Source of the DNA: G963701675 sp963701675
GTDB lineage: Bacteria > Planctomycetota > Planctomycetia > Gemmatales > Gemmataceae
NCBI GenBank assembly: GCA_963701675.1
Contig: OY969623.1
Coordinates: 7,936,001-8,000,000 of the forward strand
DNA: 64,000 bases
Reading direction: 5' to 3'
Position numbers and translations under genes: made by a program. A model generated the notes under the pieces. It did not search any database and was not told the DNA's origin. It saw only the letters and a list, made by a program, of their open reading frames with translations. Positions 16,882-25,683 of the stretch are shown here, one piece after another; within the stretch, counting starts at the first letter, position 1; each line of letters opens with the position of its first letter.

Positions 16882-18138
16882 TTACCGAGAGTACCAACCA
16901 ATCAAACGCGCGAGATTCCGGTCGCGGGCCAGGAGTGAAAGCGCGATCCTTTGCCGACGCATGCCGAGCACTCGGTTAAAACCGTAATTTCGGTCGGCCA
17001 TCCCGATCGCGCGGATGACCGCGTCCTCAGGATATGCTTGATTCAAGGCGCGCGTAAGCCAGAGAATTACCGGCAACGTCAAGGCGAGAGCTTGAAAGCC
17101 TTCCCAAAAAGGGAAGCCGAAGTGACCGCTTCCACAAAACTGCAATGACGAGATTTTCACCGTGTAGTACCGCTCAAGAACTTCGTCGACAGCCGGCGAT
17201 AGGACACCCCGCATGTTTTCGACGTCCTGGAAAGTGGTATCCGGAAGCCACGAGTGGAGGCGTGGCACAGTTCCCCGGCCTCGAGTGAATTTCCAGGCGG
17301 CAAGTGCCAAGGCGATTCGGCCGCGGACTAATCCTCGGTTAGGCCCTTGGTCCTTTCGCGCGTAGATGGCGAGCGCCTGTCGAAACAACAATTGCGCATA
17401 CCAGCTTGGCTTTTCGAGCGACGCCGGGTTGATCGGAACTTCCTCTGCGAGACTCGACGTAACGACGTGAAGGAATTCACCTAGGCGCGCGCCCGATACT
17501 TGTTCGAAGCGCGCATGTAGACAAAGGTTGGCCAATGCCAAAGATTTTCGCATTCGGCGCTCGAAACGGTCTTTCCGATTGCCCAGTAAGGCGAGTATCG
17601 CGCTCACGAACCGCGAGACATCAGGCCAAGAGGTCGTATGTCCGGCGGTGAGTGGCGGCGGTCTGACTTCTTCCGCCTGCACCGCGGACCGGCGCTCCAT
17701 ATCGTCGGTGTAGCGATGAAGCTCGGACAACGCTTCGCTTAGCGGCTTGCCTTGATTGGCGGCCGCCGATGGACACGCAAAACGCAAGCCGACACGCCAG
17801 TGGTCTCCGGCGGGGATCAAGACGAACGGATACAGCCTGCAGGGAAAGGGCTTGGCGGCAGCTCCGAAGCGCTCGTGCAGCATGCAGCGATTTTGCGGGT
17901 TCAGGAATACGCAGCTTCCGTCTTGGCGATGATTGAGCACGTACCGGCGAGACCAGAGTGGACCAGTGGCTACAAAAAGTGGCCGACCACCGATGGCCGG
18001 ATCCGTTGCCCAACCATTGGCCTCGATCGTCGACCGTTCGTCGTCCGTCACGGAGATTTGGTATTCACGGCAACAGTTCCCGCATTCCTGGCAATCCCAG
18101 TTTTGAATCAATGGAAGATGCCGAATCGGCAGCGACAT
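16882..18138 (-). CDS. YkgJ-family cysteine cluster protein
   Basis: 418 aa. The N-terminal 130 residues carry the YkgJ/CxxCxxCC signature: WDCQECGNCCREY near residue 15, then FLNPQNRCMLHERFG and FPCRLYPF, with further Cys at CPS near 125. These cysteines probably bind a metal or Fe-S cluster. The C-terminal 280 residues are helical, with a hydrophobic stretch (ALALTLPVILWLTRALNQAY) near residue 350, and have no family I recognise. Cytoplasmic; function unknown. The upstream zinc-ribbon membrane-protein gene on the same strand ends 108 bp before it. Confidence 0.75.
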   Translation of the reverse strand: MSLPIRHLPLIQNWDCQECGNCCREYQISVTDDERSTIEANGWATDPAIGGRPLFVATGPLWSRRYVLNHRQDGSCVFLNPQNRCMLHERFGAAAKPFPCRLYPFVLIPAGDHWRVGLRFACPSAAANQGKPLSEALSELHRYTDDMERRSAVQAEEVRPPPLTAGHTTSWPDVSRFVSAILALLGNRKDRFERRMRKSLALANLCLHARFEQVSGARLGEFLHVVTSSLAEEVPINPASLEKPSWYAQLLFRQALAIYARKDQGPNRGLVRGRIALALAAWKFTRGRGTVPRLHSWLPDTTFQDVENMRGVLSPAVDEVLERYYTVKISSLQFCGSGHFGFPFWEGFQALALTLPVILWLTRALNQAYPEDAVIRAIGMADRNYGFNRVLGMRRQRIALSLLARDRNLARLIGWYSR

Positions 18139-18246
18139 GACGCCTTGCTATGTCGAGAAGAAGAAAAACCATAGTCGAACGCATTCATTATACGATGCCG
18201 TAGTGCGTAGCAGACGACGAGGAAGGCACTTAATTCAGGCGCAGCG

Positions 18247-19323
18247 CTAGCTCCAGAAACGGACGCGGAAATGGCGTCGGCAGGCGGGAGGGAATAACTC
18301 GCTGCCAAACCAACCCCCGACAGGCGCCAACAGTAATGCACTAACGACCGGAAACAGCGCGGACGGAGCGTGGTCGAGCGAAGCGCTGGAGATTGCGCCG
18401 ATCATGATGACCGAAACGAGAAAACCGACGCACACTCCTTGCTTCAGGCCGTTCGGTCGGGTCGCACCGGCGAAACACCCGCCGAACAAAATGCACAGGC
18501 CGAATACCTCGCCATAGGCAACGTGGTTTTCGAACTGGGTAACCACACGCAACTTGTAATCACTAACGCCGAGCACGAAATCCACGATTCTCGATGCATT
18601 GAGTGCACCAACCCCGGCGATGGCGGCGCCGAGGATCACACGAAACCACGCGACCGGCCCCGTCCAGCGCAAGGACGGTCCTTCGAGTTTGTCCTTGCGC
18701 GCATTCGTTCGTTGTGACAGGCTCGAGAAGCGCGGATCGGTTGGTATCAAAAGCGGCTTCCAAATCACGCTTCCGATGAATCCGCCGATCGCGCCGACGA
18801 CAAGACTCTGCGCCGGGAGCGCGAACATGATCAGATCGTGAGTTGGGCTTCCGGGACTGAGCAGCTCACTCGAATAGGATTGCACTACCGTCGAAGCAAC
18901 CCCGGCCAACATGCCAGCCAGTACTCCGACTCCGGTGAGAAGGCCTGCCAATCCGCCGAGGAAACTACCTCGCTCCTGCCCGGCGCCGGTGAGCATACCG
19001 CCGGCCAACATGGCCAAGACTTGAAGGCCTTGAAAGACAATCAAACCGGCCAGCGGATCAATCGTTCCACTCGTCGCATCGATGCCCAATGCGTTGAGGG
19101 CTGCCATGCCGATTTGCAACAATCCGTAGCTCAGGCCGAGCGCTAACAGTGTTCCAAGGAGGACCCTGCCGCCCGGCGTTTGTTGCCAGGGCAGCGCCGG
19201 CCGACTGTCTCCCAAGTTCAGTTGCAGTCTCGCCGCGCCGTGTTTCAATCCGGAGCTACAACGTGGACATGGTTGCGAGGGTTCTATCGGTGTCCGGCAT
19301 CTTGGACAGGCGGTGGCGTGCAT
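18247..19323 (-). CDS. Zinc-ribbon polytopic membrane protein
   Basis: 358 aa. The N-terminus has two CxxC knuckles (CPRC at about 7-10 and CPRC at about 19-22), a zinc-ribbon pattern. It is followed by about eight predicted membrane segments rich in Gly and Ala, for example VLLGTLLALGLSYGLLQIGM and GLAGLLTGVGVLAGMLAGVAS. No transporter motif or catalytic residue is apparent. The family is unknown; many planctomycetes carry such zinc-ribbon membrane proteins. It is divergent from the DUF58 gene at 19,489. Confidence 0.7.
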   Translation of the reverse strand: MHATACPRCRTPIEPSQPCPRCSSGLKHGAARLQLNLGDSRPALPWQQTPGGRVLLGTLLALGLSYGLLQIGMAALNALGIDATSGTIDPLAGLIVFQGLQVLAMLAGGMLTGAGQERGSFLGGLAGLLTGVGVLAGMLAGVASTVVQSYSSELLSPGSPTHDLIMFALPAQSLVVGAIGGFIGSVIWKPLLIPTDPRFSSLSQRTNARKDKLEGPSLRWTGPVAWFRVILGAAIAGVGALNASRIVDFVLGVSDYKLRVVTQFENHVAYGEVFGLCILFGGCFAGATRPNGLKQGVCVGFLVSVIMIGAISSASLDHAPSALFPVVSALLLAPVGGWFGSELFPPACRRHFRVRFWS

Positions 19324-19488
19324 GGGAGGTTACCTCAGAAGATGCGAGACGGAGTTCTTTCGAGAAAAGTATAGTTCACGTTCAAACCCTTAGTGTCGTA
19401 CGTCGGTGTCAACTGGCAGGACTTAAAGGGGAGTCGCTAAGATGGTGATAGTCGACAAATACCGGCAGCCATGGAGCTTGATTGACGG

Positions 19489-20373
19489 ATGTACTCTCGC
19501 GACATCGCAAGGCAAATTCGCCGGTTACAGTTCCGGGCGAAACGAGCCGTGGAAGACCTACTCGGTGGCGAATACCACAGCGTTTTCAAAGGAACCGGCA
19601 TCGTTTTCGAAGATGTCCGCGAATATCAGCCGGGCGACGATGTTCGCGCGATCGATTGGAACGTGACCGCTCGAATGGGTAACGCATTCATTAAGCGCTA
19701 TGTCGAAGAACGAGAGTTAACGGTTATCTTGGTAATCGATTGGAGCGGCAGCCATCGCTTTGGCACGACCAATGTCTTGAAATGTGATGTCGCTGCCGAA
19801 TTAGCCGCGGTCTTGGCATTCAGCGCCGTCGCCAATAATGACAAGGTCGGGTTGATTGGCTTTACCGATCGCGTGGAGTGTTTCGTGCCACCGCGCAAGG
19901 GCGCCGGACACGTACTCGGGTTGATTCGCCATGCGCTATGCTTTCAGCCAACGCATCGCCGAACCTCGATCAACGCCGGACTAGGTTTTCTTGCCAAGGT
20001 GATTCGGCGGCGGGCCGTGGTCTTTCTCATTAGTGATTTTCATGATGTCGGATATGATCCACTTCTGAAGCGGGTTGGTCGCCAGCATGATCTTATCGTC
20101 GTCCGCATCACCGATCCGTTCGAGCACCATCTTCCGCGCGTCGGCCTGATGAAATTCGAAGACGCGGAAACCGGGCAACAGCGATTGCTTGATACCTCGA
20201 GCCAAACGACACGCAACCTGTATGCGGAGTCCGCACGCCGCCGACGTGAGCAGTTCGCCCGACTCATGCGTGCCGCTCAAGCCGATGTGCTGGAAGTCGG
20301 CACCGACGGCAGACACTTCGATGGCCTCGTGGACTTCTTCCGGCGTCGAAATCGGCGGTTGCTGAAGCGATGA
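19489..20373 (+). CDS. DUF58 domain-containing protein (vWA-like)
   Basis: 294 aa. The family hallmark is clear: GEYHSVFKGTGIVFEDVREY near residue 28 and DVRAIDWNVTARMG near 51, then a von Willebrand factor A-like core with VILVIDWSGS (modified MIDAS, DxSxS) near 80. DUF58 proteins usually act beside MoxR AAA ATPases and membrane vWA proteins in envelope or chaperone-like operons. No moxR gene is next to this copy; only the DUF4381-like gene follows, overlapping by four bases (ATGA). Start ATG 19,489. Confidence 0.88.
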   Translation: MYSRDIARQIRRLQFRAKRAVEDLLGGEYHSVFKGTGIVFEDVREYQPGDDVRAIDWNVTARMGNAFIKRYVEERELTVILVIDWSGSHRFGTTNVLKCDVAAELAAVLAFSAVANNDKVGLIGFTDRVECFVPPRKGAGHVLGLIRHALCFQPTHRRTSINAGLGFLAKVIRRRAVVFLISDFHDVGYDPLLKRVGRQHDLIVVRITDPFEHHLPRVGLMKFEDAETGQQRLLDTSSQTTRNLYAESARRRREQFARLMRAAQADVLEVGTDGRHFDGLVDFFRRRNRRLLKR

Positions 20374-20864
20374 CTCAATTGCGGGATATTACGGGGATTG
20401 AAGGCGTGCCGGTCAGCCCAGAGCAAACGATCGGAATCTGGGTATGGGTAGCCGTCGCGATCTTGGCGGCATCGCTTTTTGGACTGGTTTGGTGGTGGCG
20501 TCATCGCCATCAACGCGGTGAGACGGTCGTTAGCCCAGACGTATGGGCCGAAGCCCAACTAACGAGCATTGCCGACACGATCACCGCCGAGGATTCATTG
20601 AGGTTACACACCCAAATCTCGAACATCTTACGCCAATACTTGGAGCTTCGGTTCAAGGTGCCCGCACAACAACGCACAACGCACGAGATCACGAACGACG
20701 GTACACTGGCTTCGCTCCTCTCGACTTCGCTGCGGAAGGATTTGACGACGATCCTGGAGCGGTGTGACCTTGCGAAGTTCGCCGGCGCTCCGTATTCACG
20801 CGAGGAATGTCGAAGCAATATAGAAATGGCGCGTGCATTCGTTGATGGGACGCGCCGGGTCTAG
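20370..20864 (+). CDS. DUF4381-like single-pass membrane protein
   Basis: 164 aa. One strong membrane segment (WVWVAVAILAASLFGLVWWW, about residues 24-43) is followed by basic residues and a helical cytoplasmic domain. The arrangement and position behind a DUF58 gene, with a 4-nt ATGA overlap, match the DUF4381 proteins of MoxR/DUF58/vWA clusters. Translational coupling to the DUF58 gene is likely. Its role is inferred from context only. Confidence 0.65.
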   Translation: MTQLRDITGIEGVPVSPEQTIGIWVWVAVAILAASLFGLVWWWRHRHQRGETVVSPDVWAEAQLTSIADTITAEDSLRLHTQISNILRQYLELRFKVPAQQRTTHEITNDGTLASLLSTSLRKDLTTILERCDLAKFAGAPYSREECRSNIEMARAFVDGTRRV

Positions 20865-21710
20865 ATGACGTTGCAATTCTCATCACAATTAAGGATTATG
20901 TCGGCACGCAGCCCGCAAAGTCCAATGGAGGCATGGATGCCGAACCCGCATGGCCGACACCTCCCGCTGTCACTTCCAAGACGCTTTATATGCGACCTTG
21001 TCCACTTTGCGAAAAAAGTCCCAAGCGTGCCTGTGGAGCGGCGCATGGACTTGGCCGCCGTGGTGGCATCGCGCCAGGAGTCACGCCCGCGACCGAGTTG
21101 GGTAAGCATATTCACGAAGGCCTATGGAATCGTTGCCGCGGAACGCGCGGAACTTCGACGTGCGTATTTGTCGTTCCCCACGGCGCGTTTCTACGAGCAC
21201 CCGATTAATATCGCATCGATCGCCGTCGAACGACAGATAAACGATGAGCATGCGGTCTTGTTCGCGCCGATACGAAATCCCGAGCAAGAATCGCTTGTCG
21301 ATCTCGACGCCGAGATGCGGCGCCTGAAAGAACAGCCGGTGGAAACGATTGCCAGCTTTCGGCGAGCATTGAACCTAAGCCGCGTTCCTCGACCGGTACG
21401 CCGCCTGATTTGGTCGGTTGCGCTGAATGCATGGGGCCGCAAACGCGCCCATTACATGGGGACGTTCGGTGTCAGTGTTTATTCAGGTCTAGGCGCCGCG
21501 TCGTTGCACCCGTTGTCCCCTTTAACAACGACCCTCAACTATGGGACCATCGACGCAACGGGCAGCGTGGATGTGCGCCTGATCTACGACCACCGCGTGC
21601 TGGACGGCGCTTCCGTGGCACGCGCGCTTCAACGATTGGAAGATGTCCTCAACACGGTGATACTTGCCGAGTTGCACGGACTACGCTACACCCTCGTCCG
21701 AAGTGCGTGA
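20865..21710 (+). CDS. 2-oxoacid dehydrogenase E2-type acyltransferase domain protein
   Basis: Resembles the catalytic (CAT-like) domain of dihydrolipoamide acyltransferases, without lipoyl or peripheral-subunit-binding domains. The diagnostic active site IYDHRVLDGASVARAL (HxxxDG) is present near residue 247, and GTFGVSVYSGLG and LNYGTID precede it as in the family. A stand-alone catalytic domain of about 250-280 aa suggests acyl transfer on a small molecule or a degenerate E2. The ATG at 20,865 directly follows the upstream stop; ATGs at 20,898 and 20,925 are alternative starts. The 3' end overlaps the convergent trmB by 30 bp. Confidence 0.7.
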   Translation: MTLQFSSQLRIMSARSPQSPMEAWMPNPHGRHLPLSLPRRFICDLVHFAKKVPSVPVERRMDLAAVVASRQESRPRPSWVSIFTKAYGIVAAERAELRRAYLSFPTARFYEHPINIASIAVERQINDEHAVLFAPIRNPEQESLVDLDAEMRRLKEQPVETIASFRRALNLSRVPRPVRRLIWSVALNAWGRKRAHYMGTFGVSVYSGLGAASLHPLSPLTTTLNYGTIDATGSVDVRLIYDHRVLDGASVARALQRLEDVLNTVILAELHGLRYTLVRSA

Positions 21711-22352
21711 GGGCGCCGGAGCGGTGCGCTCGAACAGACACCGAAAGATCGGCCGGCCCTCTTTTCGAAACTTCCGCTCAAAGTTGGTCAGATAGTCCAT
21801 ATCGTGCGTGGGCGCCGTCTCTTCTGGCAAAGGCAACGGCTGTAGTTTCGAGCACGTTTCGATCCACTGCCTGATCCGCAAAAAGTACCCGTTGACGTCT
21901 GTCACAACGTGTAAGCGGCCGCCAGGTGCGAGTATCCGCTCACATTGTCGGACGAAGTCGGGGTCAAAAAGTCGGCGTTTCTGATGCCGATGTTTCCACC
22001 ATGGATCAGGGTAATAAATGTGAATGGCTTGCACCGATGCCGCTGTGATCCGGTCTCGCATGAAATGTCGAGCATCGGCCTTCACAACGCGGATGTTGGT
22101 GAGTCCTCTCTTCGCGATTCGGTTCGCCGCGTATAGCTGGTATTTCCGCTCAATTTCCACGCCGAGAAAGTTGGTGTGCGGAGAGGATTGGGCCGCCGTA
22201 ATCAGAAACAGGCCCTTTCCAAAGCCGATTTCGATTTCAACCGGATTCTGATTCTCGAATATCGAATGCCAACGAAGGGGTTCGGTGTGCTCATCCAAAG
22301 TCAGCAGGTATGGCCGTAGCGCGTCCAGCGGCAGGCGTCGGCTTCGGCGCAC
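21681..22352 (-). CDS. trmB: tRNA (guanine-N7)-methyltransferase
   Basis: SAM-dependent methyltransferase forming m7G46 in tRNA. Key motifs: EIEIGFGKGLFLITAA (SAM loop) near residue 40, GVEIERKY near 65, and the family signature IHIYYPDPWWKHRHQKRR near 112. The 223 aa are the standard length. It starts with GTG at 22,352, one base after the FabZ-like stop, with AAGGAGG nine nucleotides upstream inside that gene; translational coupling is expected. Confidence 0.93.
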   Translation of the reverse strand: MRRSRRLPLDALRPYLLTLDEHTEPLRWHSIFENQNPVEIEIGFGKGLFLITAAQSSPHTNFLGVEIERKYQLYAANRIAKRGLTNIRVVKADARHFMRDRITAASVQAIHIYYPDPWWKHRHQKRRLFDPDFVRQCERILAPGGRLHVVTDVNGYFLRIRQWIETCSKLQPLPLPEETAPTHDMDYLTNFERKFRKEGRPIFRCLFERTAPAPSRTSDEGVA

Positions 22353-22353
22353 C

Positions 22354-22848
22354 TCACGAATCCTCCTTTCGGCTCAACGACATGCCGATAATGTCGGCAT
22401 TAAAAACCAGCCGGTCGCCGACGAATCCTTGGACATGAAACACGGTCTGCCGTCGGTGGAGTTTCACGCCTTTGCCGATCAGCACGAGCCGGTCGCCGGG
22501 GTGCACGGGACTTCGAAATCGAACGTTCTCCATTCCGGAGAATCCAATGAAGTCGCCCTGAAGAAGGCCCGCGGTCTTGGTGTAAAATGCGGCAAGCTGG
22601 GCCGCCGCCTCACACATCAATACGCCGGGCAGGAGCGGATAATCGGGCATGTGGCCGGTAACCCAAAACTCATCCGCCGCAACATCCTTGTACCCAGCGA
22701 TCACGTGTTGCTCACGGTCGATATGGACGATCGCCGTTAGTTGCTCCATGGCGAATCGCTGTGGATTCACTTTCCGAATGGCATCTCGATCGGCCACGAT
22801 TCGGCTCAAATCCAGATCGGCCGGCTTCAAGTGTATTTCTGGCGGCAT
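22354..22848 (-). CDS. FabZ-like 3-hydroxyacyl-ACP dehydratase (hotdog fold)
   Basis: 164 aa from ATG 22,848 (MPPEIHLKP, AAGGA nine nucleotides upstream); an in-frame start 29 codons earlier is less likely. The hotdog-fold dehydratase signature is seen as FWVTGHMPDYPLLPGVLMCEAAAQLAAF, containing the catalytic His and the Glu five residues after PGVL. It probably dehydrates a 3-hydroxyacyl-ACP in fatty acid or polyketide-like synthesis, although an additional N-terminal segment of about 50 residues sets it apart from housekeeping FabZ. It sits between a HAD gene and trmB on the same strand. Confidence 0.8.
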   Translation of the reverse strand: MPPEIHLKPADLDLSRIVADRDAIRKVNPQRFAMEQLTAIVHIDREQHVIAGYKDVAADEFWVTGHMPDYPLLPGVLMCEAAAQLAAFYTKTAGLLQGDFIGFSGMENVRFRSPVHPGDRLVLIGKGVKLHRRQTVFHVQGFVGDRLVFNADIIGMSLSRKEDS

Positions 22849-22918
22849 CGGCGTTCGTCCTTTGTCGGTCAGCGGTCGCCCGCTGTTTGTTGTATTGGCC
22901 GAAGCGTCGGACGACGCA

Positions 22919-23875
22919 TTAAGGGCTGCGAACAATCTCTGTGATTTGGGTCAGTTCGGTAAGCATCACGTCGGGTCGGCTGGCCGCGTCCTTCAGCTGT
23001 TCCGGTGTTGCCTGTAGCGATGCACGATCGCCGGCAAATAGGCCGGTCTTCATCCCCAGGCGGCGAGCAGGCACGATGTCATGCGCTACCCGCGAACCGA
23101 TGTGCAGCACTTGATTGGCGGAAACGCCTCGCTCGGCGAAACCTGCCAGGGCATGTCGAAAGAGCCGTTCCGACGGTTGCTTTCCGCGAACCTCATACGA
23201 AAACGACCGAAGGCCCGGCTCTGCGGCAGCGTCCAAGTCAAATTCCGGGTCTTGCGCGGAGAGAGCGTGTTGAAGTTGAGCCGCAGTGAAGCACTGTCCG
23301 TTGCCGAGCAATCCCTGCCTCAGTCCAAGTTCCGCCACGTGTCTCAGCGCGGTGGCCGCACCTGGGTTTGCGGCCACGGCTTGCAGGCTGGAGTGAAAAA
23401 AGAACGCCACTTTCCGACTAAACTCATTCAACGATCCATAGAAACCCGCATCGAATTGGTAGTCCTTTTGCAAAAGCCGTTTGATGAACGTCTCCCACAA
23501 TCGATCCACGGTGGCTTCCGGGTGCTTCTCACTGCGGTCGGTTACGACTTGCTGCTGTTGGAGAAGCTCCTTGTAAATCCGTTGAACATAGTCCGCCGGT
23601 TGGCCGGGCTTCCGGCTCATCGAGCCCCACATCTTGAATTCTTGAATCGTCTTCTCGAGAGCCAACTCCATGATGAGCGATTGCGGGTGCTCGAGATAAA
23701 GTTCGCCGCCGGAGATGCACAACAGAGTGCCGTATACGTTCCATGTCACCGCCCGAACTTGCGGTAGGCAAACGAGGTGAGGCTTGGCCTTTGGCGGGTC
23801 AGGTTGGGGCGCTTCGGGCCACGGGATGTCTCGCGTCGTGAGGTAAGCGGCGTACTGTCCAAGCGACAACGGCAT
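22919..23875 (-). CDS. HAD-superfamily hydrolase-like protein lacking the nucleophile Asp
   Basis: 318 aa. Haloacid dehalogenase-like motif I appears as VTWNVYGTLL near residue 44, where the family has FDxYGTL: Asn (codon AAC) replaces the nucleophilic Asp. Other parts fit a HAD cap-and-core arrangement, including GLLGNGQCFTAAQL (motif II region) and VLHIGSRVAHDIVPARRLGMKTGLF (motif IV, GDxxxxD-like). Without the Asp it is unlikely to be a normal phosphatase or dehalogenase. It is the first gene of a probable operon with the FabZ-like gene and trmB. Confidence 0.75.
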   Translation of the reverse strand: MPLSLGQYAAYLTTRDIPWPEAPQPDPPKAKPHLVCLPQVRAVTWNVYGTLLCISGGELYLEHPQSLIMELALEKTIQEFKMWGSMSRKPGQPADYVQRIYKELLQQQQVVTDRSEKHPEATVDRLWETFIKRLLQKDYQFDAGFYGSLNEFSRKVAFFFHSSLQAVAANPGAATALRHVAELGLRQGLLGNGQCFTAAQLQHALSAQDPEFDLDAAAEPGLRSFSYEVRGKQPSERLFRHALAGFAERGVSANQVLHIGSRVAHDIVPARRLGMKTGLFAGDRASLQATPEQLKDAASRPDVMLTELTQITEIVRSP

Positions 23876-23992
23876 GGGTGAAACTCAACGAAGCGTGACC
23901 TGCCCTAACGATGCCTCATCTCAGGCTACCAGCAGCAACCGGGCTGTCAAGCGCGCGGACGAATCCTACACTTTCCGATAGTCACCGCGGGG

Positions 23993-25649
23993 ATGGAGCA
24001 TTCCGAGTCACACTCCGCCGCAGTGGACGGACGTTCGCAGCCCTGGAGCGCCCGACGCGCGCGGAAGTGGTTCCAAGTCCTGCGGGCCAGCGCTCGCCCA
24101 CACCGGTTACAAGTGACTTTGTTGATTGCCGCGCTCGCGATTGTCTCATTTCTGTACATTCCCATCGTTGTCCAAATTTATCTCAACGTTAGCTCGTTCA
24201 ACGATGTTCGCCAGCCGCCAAGAATGGCGCACACTACTCCGCCTACTACTTCCCGTTTTCCCTGGACTGAATCCGATGACCCCTGGAATCGACCCATGCA
24301 CTCAAGTCGAGGGGCCTGGTCTGTTCGGGGACGATGCTGAATACACGTTTGCAAATACTATTGGCTGGTTCTTCCTTGTCACCGGACTTTTCGGGCTGGC
24401 ATGTGCTTGGCGCACGAGAATCCTACCCATCTTCGCGCCGTCGTTCCTGCTCCTGATTCTGTGCCTGGTTTATCATCCCACGTCATTGCCTACACTGCGT
24501 GTTTTTCCATGGCATGGGTACGCGCGGGTAAGCAGTCGTGCGACAATGATCTATCCAACACTTTTCGCACTATTCAGTCTGGGAATGCCACGCCGTCTAA
24601 CGAGTTCGTGGACGGGCCGGTTTGCCTTGGTGTCGGGCGGTGCTCTTTTGGCACTAGAAATGTGGGTCGCGTACGGTGGAAGCCTAACCGCGCCGCAAAA
24701 GTACCTGAGGCCGGGAGATGACTTTTTCCGATTCATGCAGACCGTTCGAGAGTCGTCAGGTGAAGCCGTCTTAGAGTGGCCCTTCCAAATCTATGCGGGT
24801 AACGCTGAAGTATGGCCGTTCGAAGCGTACGAACAATTGAACAATGCGTATTCGTATCGTCAGTTCCACCAAAAAAAGATCGTGGGAATGTACTTTGGGA
24901 GGATTCATCCTTGTCAAGTTGAGCCGTTTTACGAAGCGGGCTGGGATAAGCTATTTTCCCCAGGCATTCCAAGCCGAGCATCGGGGTACACATCCGGTCA
25001 GACACGAAACTTTGCGCCCGACAAGTGGGAGTTCTTCACCGAAACGTATCAGCTCAACGACTTCTGCGGCATAATCCTCTATCCCAATCTTTTGACTACT
25101 GAATGCGTGCGCGAGTTTCACGAGCGATTCGGCTTGCCAGTTTGCACGGTGTCTGACGGCATTCCAACGATGATGGAATTCATACCAAAGAAGCCGGAAT
25201 GGCGTAGGTTGGTCGATCGTGAAAAGGCGCGAGCAATCTCATTCGTGCCTCTCTACTTGCCGGGAGATCGCATCGACTGCGCTCAACCGTCTCGCTACTT
25301 TCACCGCGGGTGGCATACGGGTGAACCAGAATTCCGCTGGACGGAGCGCGTGGCGTCAATCAGATTCAGGTTATCGCGGCCACAGGCGCTTCTTCTTCGA
25401 TTCAGGGCGTATACGTTAGACGGTCAACGAGTTTTCGTGAGGCTCAACCACAAACCCGTCGGCACGCTTGATACTTCCGCTGGTTTAATACGTACTTACG
25501 AGTTGCCTTTGCCAGCTCACCTAGCTCAAGAAAAAAACCTACTAGCATTTGAAGTTCCAGAGGCGACCAAGCCCGCGTCACGAGAGTTGGGCCTAGCCGT
25601 AAGCTGGATTGAACTGTTGGCTGTCGATCAAGAAACCAAGAACGATTGA
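23993..25649 (+). pseudogene. Polytopic membrane protein gene, frameshifted and probably N-terminally truncated
   Basis: Starting at ATG 23,993, a basic N-terminus and membrane segment (VTLLIAALAIVSFLYIPIVV) are read in one frame up to about 24,210. From about 24,211 the +1 frame carries the continuing protein (ASRQEWRTLL...FPGLNPMTPG...) to TGA at 25,649. The total of 1,657 nt is one more than a multiple of three, so a single inserted base near GTTCGCCAGC would explain it. The 507-aa downstream frame starts formally at 24,126. It has several membrane segments, then a soluble C-terminal part with a YfhO/glycosyltransferase-like feel (LEWPFQIYAG, FRWTERVASIRFRLSR). The body looks short for such proteins. 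Broken or mis-assembled. Confidence 0.6.
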
Positions 25650-25683
25650 CGTCGAACAAGTCGGCCGCCGTTTAATACAGCCA

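Noticed and set aside
23081..23767. Long reading frame antisense to the HAD-like gene; similar ones at 27,406-28,242 and 39,160-39,870.
   Set aside because: They mirror the codon pattern of well-supported genes on the other strand and have no ribosome site or recognisable protein features.
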